Assembly (NCBI RefSeq): GCF_000150275.1
Contig: NW_002060943.1
Coordinates: 8,645,070 to 8,709,069 of the forward strand
Direction of reading: 5' to 3'
Length of the DNA: 64,000 nucleotides
Source: Trichoplax adhaerens
Lineage: Eukaryota > Placozoa > Uniplacotomia > Trichoplacea > Trichoplacidae
Positions 39,766 through 53,000 of this stretch are shown piece after piece. Position 1 is the first letter of the stretch. Each line of letters starts with the position of its first letter. The notes below the pieces were generated by a model. The model saw only the letters and a program-made list of their open reading frames with translations, had not been told where the DNA came from and made no database searches. The translations under genes were made by a program, and so were the position numbers.

Positions 39766-42700
39766 ATGGTGCGATTCAAGTTGGAAGTTGACTACAGCAT
39801 GTCGCGTCAAGAGGCGTCTGCAGATTGGCTTCACTGGGATCATCATTCCACTCCTGGGTGAGTAATTTAGTCATCACAACTTATTTATACAATTTACTTG
39901 ATTCGATCGACATGATTAAGACCGCACAGGCAATGACTTTACAAGGACGTTATACTCTAGTTGAAAGGTTACTTTTCCAAATCACTGATGCTTCATCAGC
40001 GTCATATTAGTGTTGCTTGATGACGATAACTGTAATCTATATGCGATTACTAGCGTAGTCTTTATGGTGGTTGAGTATGTATCTAACAAATATAATAAAA
40101 GTAAAACTTGGCAACAACTTGACCTGCGTTTTATACATTAGTTGGAAATAAAAATAAGAAGAATGTTTACTGTCTATTATCTCTTACTTTCTTTCTATTT
40201 TATTTTACGTCGTTTTTTTTTGGTGGGGGACTGAAACGATAGCTAAGATGATGAAAACTAAAATAACAAATTGACGAAATAACATCGCATCTAGATAAAG
40301 CGTCTTGCTATCGTAATACAGTACGATGTAGTGTGGGAAATATGCGTTGATGATAATTCATTCAAACACTACAAATTGATCGGATCCAGTTAGACTCTGT
40401 GTCGACGGCAATCAATTTTATAATTTGTTACTAGTTAACAAATTTGCTAACTTAATATCGTCGATTCGCGTAGATTTTACCTTCCATTTTTACGTAATCG
40501 ATAACATCATGGCCAATTCCGTCTAATATTGCCATTAGAATACGCTACAGCATTTAAATGATTGCTTTGCAATCGATAACATTGTGCTCTACTGGGTGCC
40601 TTTGAAAATGAAATTGTGTACCTGTAGTGCTTGATGTGACAGTTTTGATTATTTCGTTCCAAGTCATCATACTCTTCCTTTCTATCACTTTGTTGAATAA
40701 TATAATCAAACGATCGAACCACTTGTATACCGTTACCAAATCATATAGTCATTTCTGTATGATATACGTATACTAAACTTGAATTCGTACAGCTAGCGCG
40801 TCAGTGAGCTAATTCAGGAAAAATTACCCAAGTCTTTTGCTAAAACATGAAGATTTCAATTTTGTATTAGGCCAAATCAGAGCATTTAATGAATGCCGAA
40901 GAAAAGTGATACGCGAAATTCAGTAATAATAACAAACATTATGTACTGTAATGTACTGTATGTTCATATACAGTATTCTATACTGTACACTAGTGTACAG
41001 TATAGTACAACAGATAGTGGTGATCCCATGGCGGAATACTATTTCGATTGATAAACGCAAATCCAGTTTATGAGCTTGCTGCTTGATTATGAAGAGTAAA
41101 TTAAATCATTAACTATTGTACTGCATAGATCATGGCGACGAGATATACTCATATTTTGTTATTATCTCGTGGTACTTTTGAATTTATGCATGAGTGCAAT
41201 GATTGGTCACGATTACACTGCTATCGAATTTAAGTTGCTAATAAAGTCGCTCTAAGACATGTTATTAAAATAACATTTCTTTCCAATCGCTTTTGGTTGA
41301 TAGAACTACTGATTTACTACGTTCCCGAGAGACATTCCATGATCAACATCGCATGGTTATGAATGGTGAAAAGGATTCAAGTTCCTATTTTGAAATAGGA
41401 GAGGTATGGTTAGCTGTATTTACAACAGTAATTGATAAAATTTATACCTGTCATAGCCAATCGTCACGATTACTGCTATTATAGCGTTAAGATCGTATAT
41501 TGTAAAAATTCAATTATTCGTTTATTAGTAGTATACTTAACTTTGGAATATTAAAGCGAGTTTTACATCACGAAGTAGCTACAACCACTAGCACGACTAA
41601 TGTTAGTCTGCGATGAAAGTTCGTATTCTATACAGTACAGTAAACCGTAAACATGTAGTGTTATGAGTGAATTCCATTGCGAACATCCGAGAAGTACAAT
41701 ACATCTACTATGTGCTTACGTCAAGATGGTTGCCATCAAGTGCAGATGAATAAACTATGTTGTTGTACAAATAGAAGTAAAAATTATATGATAATATTAT
41801 TAATTAATTTGAATGCATTGGCATCCTTGCTTACAGTATTGAACAGGAAATTATGATTACGTTGTAACTTTATCGTAAGACTCTCCTAGCTGCAACGCCA
41901 TCATTCACCTAAAAAAATAGGGAATAAAATGAATATCATTTTCGCTTCATTATGATTCAATTCATCAGAATAACAACATGATAGCACAATTACATTTTAT
42001 AATAATTTGTACGCAACTGCAGGGTCCCAGTGGAAATATCAATTATTGTAGTATTAACATCCGAGATATTTATAATAATAAATATCATATTGCTAAAGAC
42101 TGAGGCCGTAATTTTTTGTTGTTACAGTTAAATATTATTCTATTTATTATAATCTTATCCAATGCCCATGCACATTTTCACGCGTGTTTACGACGATATT
42201 TTACTTATTTCGCTAATTAACCTACTGTAGACTCGGCGTACAGGGTGTTAAGATTTAGAAATCACTACTAATTTATTTCCGCCTATGCATTCAAAGTAGG
42301 AATGATCAACGTATAAGATTGTTACTTTAGTTTATCGCCTTGCAGTTTCTTGTTATGACATTCAAAAATTTTTTGCAAATACAGTTGTTGGACCGTATAT
42401 AATGTAAATTTATTGATTTAATTTGGAATTATTGCAATTTCTTGATCTGTGTGTAAGTGAAATCTTAACTATCGTCGCCCATAACAAAATCGTATTATAT
42501 CATTTATAGATGTTTCCTGAATCATCTAATAACGTCAGTAATCAGAAAACAGGTAAGCAAGTGGATATGAAATATTCGATGTACAAATAGCTATTGATTT
42601 TGTATGTATCGTCAAGTCTTTGCTATAAATTACTATAGTGTTGTAATAGGTGAAATAAGACTTGAAAGAAATTGTAATTCGTGTTTTAACGGTTTTCCTT

Positions 42701-45700
42701 ACTATACCCCACGCTTTTTGAAGTTGTATTGACTACCGCCTGACATTGCATTATGACGTTACTAAACCCTAGTCTATATACTGTACAAGTTAGATACAGT
42801 ATATTTTCTTCACGTATAGCGACGGTATGCAGTCCTATGGGTACAGGACTTTATGTACTGTACTCATCATTATTGTACGATCAGTTCGGAGTTGCCTGTA
42901 TCTTAACCTTCAATCCTTCACCCGAATTGATTTGATGTCTAGCACCACTATGTACATACTGAAAAGTGTAGGGAATCTTCAAAACTAGAAATCGTCAGAC
43001 CGTCCTACACTACCCTACAAGTACTGTACTATCTACAGTATGTATCAATAGCTCTAAAATTCCCCTTATGTGCTTTCTATGTACGAACGGGACACACTGG
43101 TTGTGAAATTCTCTTTTTGGCGTTCGATACGTCCACTGAGTGCCTAAATAACAGTAAATTCAATTTCATTGCGTGAAATAGTCGTCAGTGAATGTATTCA
43201 AATGGCCAATACACAACCTATATTAGAGTCAGACAAGATTGGAAAGTATGTCTGGTTCAAGTTTTTAAGTTTTTAAACTCTAAATCGGCAATTATAATAA
43301 TTTATAAGAGCATTAACATTTTTTCTTGTATTATTCTATATTGTGCCAATGTATTGTGATCTGCCGTCATTCTTTGCCGTCTTTTACTTTGTATGCCGTG
43401 ATTGTACTATATTGAATATTTGTGTAGCAAGCTCGCCTACTGTTTAGTCTTGTTGAGAGGATAGACTTCGCACAGGTGTTTTTTTGTTTGTTTGAATAAG
43501 GAACTATTGTTGGAAGAAATGCTTTTTGTTCGTGGAAAAAAGTGCACTATCATTTAGTGCCACTCTACGTTCTATTAAGTCAAGTCAATAACCCAGGGAC
43601 ACTAAATTTATTAGACGGCAAACTGAACTAGTCGACGACTAGGTGTAGGTCTAGATCTATTAAGTCAAGTCAATAACCCAGGGACACTACATTTATTTAT
43701 TAGACGGCAAACTGGACTAGTCGATGACTAGGTGTAGGTCTAGATCTATTAAGTCAAGTCAATAACCCAGGGACACTACTGTACACTGTACAGTACATTT
43801 ATTAGACTGCAAACTGGACTAGTTGACGACTAGGTGTACTGTACAGTACAGTAAAGTACTGTAGGTCTAGGTCTAATCCTGTGCTGTACAGTACATTGTA
43901 CAAGATTATTACAGTACATACTCTACGACCTACAGTACAGTACTGTATATTTTACAGTACAGTATTGTACAGTACAGTACGTTGTACTGTACAGTGTACA
44001 GTATCTTTGCATACGTACTGTACGGAAGTGGATTGATCCTGCATAATGAAAGTCAGCCTATTGATAATAGTTGATGGCCCACAGAGTGCCCATGTTTACT
44101 TTTAAAAAATCCATGGACGTATGTATTAGAATCTTAACAAGGAAGAAATCAATTCAGTCGGAGTAGCAATTGAAGTTGCTCTGTTTCACCTTGAACTAAT
44201 GTCCATTTTTATCGGTTCGATATAGAATCTGTTTTATGCGGCTAATTTACTGATCATGTCGCCACTATCGTATCAGTATGATTAAAAAAAAAAATGGAGG
44301 AATCAATACGTATACCGTTAGTATTTTGATATTAATAAGCCTATGTGCGACACTACTTTTCACGATACCAGATTAATAAGTTTGTCATGATTGTCTTTCT
44401 CTCAATAAATCTACTGTAATATCCTTCAACTACTCTGATGTTTTAATAATAATAATACTGTAATTATATAATCAATCAATGTGATAAAACCGCTATAACT
44501 AGAGTTGGTGGTATTCATTCTGCTGTACATACGTGGCAGTATTGATGTATTTTGAGATTGACGTTGAATTGAGTTATGTTTATGAGCGAAAATAAAGTAC
44601 CAGTTAACAGGTATACAGCCATCATCTTGATGCTAATCATGGTTGCTTGATAGTTCTCTACATATTCATATGGTGGTTCATTAGTCCAAGGTCAATAGCA
44701 GCTTCAACCGATGTCATATTCGACTTTCATAACTGGAATAGCCTACGCTTATGATACTCCTACGCAATAGAGTCGTCTAAAAAGGTTTTACACTTAGAGA
44801 TCGTGTAAAAGCACCTTTATTATTATTTATAAATTAAAATAATATTATTAGGCTGGGGTTAGTAGCGCTGCTTTATATCTTTTAGCCTATATGAGTTTCA
44901 CCATTTTTTTTATCATCCCTCAGCGGTATTTGACCTGATCCTTTTAAGAATGGTTTATTATAATGACACAAAGTTACGAGTAGATCTTGCGATATTGGTC
45001 ACTGAGATTGTTTCAATGCTTGGCTTTAGTTCTGTAAGCTCAACTATAAAATGCAGTCCAACCATGATTTATACATAGTAACATTTTGTTTTTCCTCATC
45101 ATTTGACCTTAACTATAGTAGTCTTTTTTATAAGATAAAATATCAAGTATTTATCCAGCTAAGGTTGCAAGATCATCACAGTATTGACATGAATTACTAG
45201 ATGTACCTAAGTGGTATTGCTATCCTTTAGAATTAGTTTTATCCTTGATAGCAGCATTTATCTGCTCCTTGATTCGTATGTGTAGAATTACATATTGCTT
45301 GTCTATATTAATGTTGCTTATCGGTTCTCCCTTTACTTGGAGGCTGCATCACTTATTCGCGTTAATTTTTTTCTTTTTGGGCCAATAATACCTAATACTA
45401 GGTGAAGGTTCGCGTGAAATATGGCGCCATAACAATCAAGTAACCGTAGCGACAGCAGTACCGACAACATCAACTGCCATGAACGTTTTATATGACGGCA
45501 GGGTAATGACTGTATTTGATATATTTATTAATCGTAAAATGACGTAAATAACGTTTTAGATTTATGGCAATTAGTTCAGGTATACTCGTAGATTACATGT
45601 TATGCAACGGAAACTCACCATTGCAAATCCGTATCGGAGTTTGTGTCTTTTCAATTTGAACAGAACTGATGACTGACTATATGATGTAATATCTAATACA

Positions 45701-48700
45701 AATGGAAATATAACGGTATTTGTTAATGATTGCAATTCTATTTGTAACATTCAAAATAGCCGTGCCAATAGTGCTTGGTGTCCGTGATGATCGACAGCTA
45801 ATTATAATTAGACTAAATTACTGATTTGCCACTTTATAATTTCATAATTACCATTATGCCATTGCAAATTTCAGTTATAATTATAATTGTCATAAAACGC
45901 AGATTAGACTAATTCTAAATCCCTTTGACCTACGCATAGCTTCATAAGATATAAATTTGTGCAATACTTTTTATAATTCATCAAATCACAGATATATCTA
46001 TTTTACGAGATAAAACCTCATTTTCTTAGAGTTGATTTTAATTTTTAACATTAATCCAATACTAGCTTGGATTGATTACATTACTCATCATTTGCCAGTC
46101 TGTTGTCTCGTCGCTAATTTTTTAAGTTATCTACTTGAAAAGTTCATGACAGTCTGGTATTTTTGTTTTATCCTTGCCATTCTTATCCTTTCTCACATAT
46201 AAACCATAAACAAGTAACCCCCTTGTTGTTTAAATTCTCACGTTGATGTTACTTACTTTATACTTCTTTCATCAATACGAATGTCTTTCATTTCCAATCA
46301 GCGAAAGTGAAAACAATAACAATTGCCCGAAGCAATCATTTTCTTGTTTTATAGTCATTGTTTTTGACTCTCAACTAATTTTTTGTACTATCTGATCTGA
46401 TCAATTGTATTTTACTCGCCATCACTTAGTGAAAATAGCTTTGATAGTGCCGCAGTGATCTATGTATATATACAGTATATATAGATATGTATATGATAGC
46501 GATGTCGGGAGCCAGTGAGTCGTTATCGATAAGAATGCAAAATAATTTCAACTATGTCAGCCATTCCTTCTATTTTTGAATAGCTCAGATGTTCCGTAGT
46601 TGTGGTATTTTGTATATATCAGACGATAGTCAGCATTGAATTAGATTGTATACTGCACAATCGGTACGATGCTGCACTCCATCACTTAACTGTTACAGCT
46701 AATGTTGGTGTTCAAATAGCATTATAATAATCCGATAGTAAAGTTGGAATCACCATATGAGATGGAGTGACATCGTTATATTATAATAATATAGTGCCTT
46801 TGTATTGTATTTAAGCCCTCTCATGCTTCGAATGACGTACTTTACCTATATCATATTACGATTTATACATCATAATACATGATATTTCGTAGCTTTGCTT
46901 CTTACTAATAAATACGACTGAAGAATGATCATTATTACGATTCAGACCGTCATAATTTTAAACGTCCTATAACTTTTACTGCTATATGTACCTTACTTGC
47001 TTATTATTATCAATACCACTATGACATGATAAAAATTTACGGGTTAAATGCAAAATGTTACTTATAGAGGTCTTGGTATGGTAACTGATAGTGAATATTT
47101 AAATTGTTTTACGCGTTTTAATGCTGTTACTATAGTTGAAGGAGAATTGTCCATCTATAATTTATAATCAATAGAAGCAACAGTTTACCCTTTTCTTTTT
47201 CACTGTCTATGCTAATGAGATAAACTAAAATGAGCTTTGAGCTAGAGAAGGCAAAAGTTTCTTGTAGCCATACTGTGCTTGTTAGCTATACCGTTAGATC
47301 TCAGTGAAGTAACCCACATTGGTCGTCAATTTAATGCAAGTATATGGCTTACAGATTATAGACGATAACTGGAAACAAAGAAGCTATGTTGTATCATAGA
47401 AGTTTAACATGAGTTAACATCGCACAAATTCGTTGTTAATGTGCATTGATAACATCCAGTTAATAGCGTTTTTTACTAGTAACAAACCGAAATTTTTTAA
47501 CTCTTGGAAGAAGAAATGGATCACAAAAAATCGATTGTATGGCATCGAATTATATATAATTATACATAATTTTTCTTTGACTTATTTTAATTCGCGTATA
47601 CAATTTGAAAGTAATGAAATTGTGTATGCAGATGTGTATAGAATAGTACAAGTATATTATTACATACGAGATTGGGAAAACCATTACACTATTAGCGATG
47701 CTGTTATTGATTAATGTGATCGATGTAGTTAAGAGTGCATTAAATACCTCGCTTATAACTGCGCTCTGCGTATGCCGAAGTTTACAACTGCTTACGTCTT
47801 CTTTTAGGGTTATCCTCATGATTTATCTACGACCGGCCACCGTTCACACCCTCCACCGCCACCGCCACCAGCACCACCAGTTACACAGGCGTCACAGCAA
47901 TCAAATGATTTTAATAATAATGGAAGAGATGTAGTAGTAGGAGTTGATTCAATGGAAGAACATTCAATGCATGATCTATCAACAAATTATCATGATGGTT
48001 ACATCGCCAATACTACAGCAGCCGTAAACATTGATCCAATGGGTAAGTAAGAACATTCTGATACTGTAACACGGTATATTAATATAAGAAATTAGTAAAA
48101 TTTTGTTTACAAGTTATACTAGAATTTAATGGAAGTGGAATATTTATTTTGTTCGATGCCTACAATTTAAAATTGATTTAATTTCTAGTATATGAAATTA
48201 TTACTTTACGAGATATGATCAGAACACAATCTTTCATTCGAGAAATTTTTTTTTACGCTAATTATTTTAAAACCTAACATATAATCAAATCTCGGAAAAG
48301 GAATCATAAAATGAATATTGCAAGCCTATTCTATTTTCTCAAGCTATGACTGCTATGTAAATTTGAACGACATACAATCATGATTGACACTTATCTATGC
48401 ATATGAAATCATCGGGATATAACATTACAACTATTTTACCACATAATTCATAGTATTCCTTTGGTTTCATCATCCAATGCATAATCGACGTTATTAGGGA
48501 TCACAGCTAGTAACGTTCTATACTATATTACTATAAGAATGCGATAGATTCTAAAATGGTCAATTACTATGCTTGCTTTGCCTAGGATAATGCAATTATG
48601 AATTTGTACTGTTCATCGTCATTTAACCATACATTATTATTATCGTGATCAATTTCAGTTTATAACTCTAGACAAAGTCGTCTTTATATCTGGTGAAGAT

Positions 48701-50044
48701 TGCACTCTACAATATATTCTTTGGTAAAGAACTTTGATTATATTGCTACTGTCAGTCATCACTATAATTTCACGTTTATTCATAATTTGAAAATTTAAAT
48801 CGAGTTATTTCCTGAGGGAATCTGATTATTTATTTACAATGCAGGCAAAGATGATGTCATCAATATATCTTATTGAAATTTTATAGCATAAAAGCCGTTA
48901 TATTCGTCTGCTGCAGCTTTTCCTTCTACTAATTGATTTAAACACTGGTTTAATGGCAGAAACTATTAGCAGATGACGTAATTCCCTACAGATCGAATTA
49001 TGAGACGTAGAAAATTACTATATTTTTTCATACATGCGATTGAAACTTACCAGTTGTTTAATTCTGTGAGAAGTATTGTATCAAAGAGACCTGAACTGAC
49101 AGTATTTCCTTAGTAAATTTCTATCCTCTTATTGTAGTTATATAGTAATACTTTATAACAATGTGGCCGGTACATCGTAATCAATATTCACGTTATAACT
49201 TTCGTCGCTACCGATACAAGATTGATTTCAGTTGTCGAAATTTAAATGAATTTTTGCCAAATACTGGCTGGGAAATATGATTTTTTACTGGTCATGCGAC
49301 CTTTACTATTTAAGGGTAATGAGTATGATAGTATAAATTTTAGTAATATTATGTATCGATAGTTCCTAATTACTATGCCAATAACAACGTTATTATCATG
49401 TATTCTTTCGAACGTTAAGTCCTTGTAACTGAGCACAAGTTGTGATTCCATGCCTGAAATATAGCAAGTATTGAACAATTTTATGATGGGTGTATTTTCG
49501 TTAAGTGATTACGTCAATGACTATTAAATTTTCATAAAAAAATGTTGCTACGAGAGATCGATAGCGACAGTAATGCGCGTACGTTTTATTCCCTACTTCA
49601 TAATAGAGCTGAATTAAACATTAATTATTTTAGAGCTTAGCTTGCTGAAGCAAATGCGTACGATAATTGTGGTAGCAAATATCGATGACTGCATTATTTG
49701 AAATAACATATGGTAATTAGAGCAACAGTGTAAGCACAACGCCATGAGTTTTTAGCTGCTTACTGTCATATTCGTCTAATTAAAAATCTAGGCACAAGTT
49801 TTATGGTTATTTTGTGAGTGACAAATTTACCATTAAATTATGAATTGCAGAGCTATCAAGCTAGTCGCAAAGTAAATACGAAGGTAGAGGTAATTATATT
49901 TCAAAATCTGGTCAGAATAGGAAGCAATGTCAGCTTTTTTACGATTCAGGTGATCGTACCTGAAAGGTAGTGAAGTTCTACTAGTTAAAATGGCATTGGT
50001 TTGCATTGATGAAGTTCCATTGAAATTCGGGATTTTTATAATTG

Positions 50045-50084
<40 letters not shown>

Positions 50085-53000
50085 TATATACTTAATTATT
50101 CGATAAAATGGATCATAGTTTTCTACTAGCAGATGTCCCATGAGATTTAGAAAAACATTTTAATTGTGTTCATTTGCGTAATAATTTAGTAATTTGATAC
50201 ATTTAGCAAAGAAATCAATCAGAGGACTGATAGATTACGAGATCATTTCGGACATGATGATGTCCCTTGGGATTTATTTGTGTAACTATTCATTGGTAAC
50301 TTACTTTATTCAATAATATATTGATTAGTGTGGAAGTCCAAAGATCATAGTTTCACATTAAGTACCGTAGTTTCCCTGAAACTAAGAAAGATTTAATTTA
50401 ATTTATGTCTATTCACTTAATAGATATAGCAAATTACTATATTTAGGAGACGAGTTAAACAGAAGCTCACAGGCTAAAGCATGGACCACTAGAAGCATAT
50501 TTCTAGTAATCCATGACCTCAGGTTCTTACCAGAAAAGGTCTCTTGGGAGTTAGAGAAAGAAAGGCTTCGATTGCTTATGTATATGAACTTACATTAAAG
50601 CATAATAGTTATATTAAATTAACAGTGGAATTGATTGCAAACTTATTGGGTCATATTGTTGCTTTAATTTAAGTCCCTTGGGACTGCAAAGGATTTGAAC
50701 CACGCTTGTTACGTAATTACTGAGTAAGATACTATATTTGGCAATGGGCTAGAGTTACTTGAATGTAGTATGCACCAGCTGAAGTCCCTCGGGATTAGGA
50801 AGGATTTTAATCACAAATATTTTATTTATTCATAGTTTGTTGCATGTACAATGAAGTTGATCAAAGACTTGTTAGATTGCACTATTGTAACGGCCTATGT
50901 CCCTTGGGAACAAAAACATTTACAGTTAATTGTGCCTGTGTACGTAACATTTAAGTAGTTTATTATATGCCTATTCATGGTAAATCGATCAGAGAACTAG
51001 TTGATTATAGCTTGTACTGCCTAATGTCCCTTGGGACTCAGAATAATTTAATTGTAATTGCATATCTATTGCGTTAGTAGCGTATTGTCTATTTAACCTG
51101 AGAGTTAATGTCTGACCAGATAGGCTATACTGTCGTGCTAGTTAGTGTCCCTGAGGACTGGGAGATTTTCTTCACGCTCATATATATGTTTTGGCTTGAT
51201 ACTGTATATTTCGACATTTCTTGAAAAGCTTAAGGAGTTATAATTGGTACTGTCAAATGTTCCTTAGGACTCAAACTAATTATAGTAGTTACTCCTGTGT
51301 ATTCGTTTAATAGCTTACCAATCTATCATACTGCATGTCTTAACGATAAAATTGATCAAGATTTAATAAACTATACTCTTGTACTAGCTTATGTCCCCTG
51401 GAAGAAAGAAGATGCAATTACAATTATTTACGTAATAGTTTACTACTTACTATTAGAAACAGTGGATTGGATAACGAAATGATAGGTTATGTAGTTTTAC
51501 TGTAGCTAGTATCCCTTGGGATTAAGACTGATTTAGTCATATCTATCTGTTTAATAGATTAATCGGTGAGCAGATGAGTGACTGACTCATTGCCACAACT
51601 ACCCTTGCGACACAGGAAAACAACACAGTACTTATAATAAAACTTTACGTTAATTCGCAGAACTACTTCCCTAGCCTACGGTATAGTAACTGGAATCGTT
51701 GCGAAGTACTAACTCGCTTAACTCAATATACAATATAAAACTATCACGCAACTTAGCCTTAACCTAGATCACTTTTTATTGATCACAGTCCTTCTTATAC
51801 ACTCTTTCAGTAGTTATAAACATATCTACTATGCTACCAACATATTTCAATAACAAACATGTTATTACGTTGAATTATCAAATATGGGCATTCGAGGTAA
51901 TAAACAATTTCATACGTAAATCTACTTCGACTGTAAGCCCTGTCAAACTCCTATGTTCTCGATACTTACTTGTAACATATTACTATATCATCATAATATC
52001 ATAATAACTTAGGTTATTACTAACAATAACAACTCCTAAAGTAGTAGTTCATACTTCTAAAAAGTTTAAAACAAAATGTAATCATAAACTACACATCCAA
52101 ATCTAAGTTATTTTGATGACTGTGACACTCGTACACTTGATACGTTTTTATTTCTTTGTTAGCTTTTGTAAGCTGTAATATTTGAACTAAAGCGCGAATT
52201 AATGACCGGCACTAGTTGATGTCCCTTGGGACTAGAAAAGATTGTAGTTACACTTATTAGCGTAACAGTTTAGTAATTATCTATTTAACAGAGAAATAAA
52301 CAAAGGAGCTAAAGTTAATGAATTGTACTTCGCGCTAGTTAATGTCCCTTGGGATTTGGAACAATTTTAATTACAGACACTTCTTTAACCGGTGATATGT
52401 CCGTTTATCTATTACTGTATCAACGGTTAAGCCAACGAATGACCTGATTGATCACATTGTATCATCTAAGTTCCTTGGGACTAGAATAAATTTTAATGCA
52501 CTCTGTAAATTGTTACCGGTAAATTGCCATATTTTATAGTGAAGTCTTTCAGTGCAGTTAATCAATGATCTGATAGTTACATTGTCATACTGGTTGATGT
52601 CTCTTGGGACTAAGAAAGATTTAATATAATATATTTGAATATTATTACTGATCTGATACTTTACGTTGCCGCACTAGTTGATGTCCCTTGGGACTAAAAA
52701 TTGCTTCAATTATATCTTTTTGTTTTAATGTTTACATAATAGTTCAGTAATTACTATATTTAGTAACGAAATGGGTTACAATAGCTGGTAGATTATAGTT
52801 TACTATCGCTAATATCCCTTGGGACTAAACTTTAATTACATGCCTTTATTTAATAGGTTAGTAAAATTATTATCTGCTATATGGTAAATTGATGAATTAC
52901 CGGATTGATTGCATGNNNNNNNNNNNNNNNNNNNNNNNNNNNNNNNNNNNNNNNNNNNNNNNNNNNNNNNNNNNNNNNNNNNNNNNNNNNNNNNNNNNNN

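Larger units (their letters stand above)
42553..45401 (+). other. Intron 3 of the E-protein gene
   Basis: Begins GTAAGC, ends ATACTAG; phase 1 on both sides. It contains a threefold ~87-bp tandem repeat (43571-43873) and the adjoining TGTACAGTA cluster (43774-44021). Confidence 0.5.

Noticed and set aside
47433-47819. Overlapping plus and minus ORFs before exon 5 of the E-protein gene
   Set aside because: Mutually incompatible frames within an intron; the true exon starts at 47808 after CTTTTAG.
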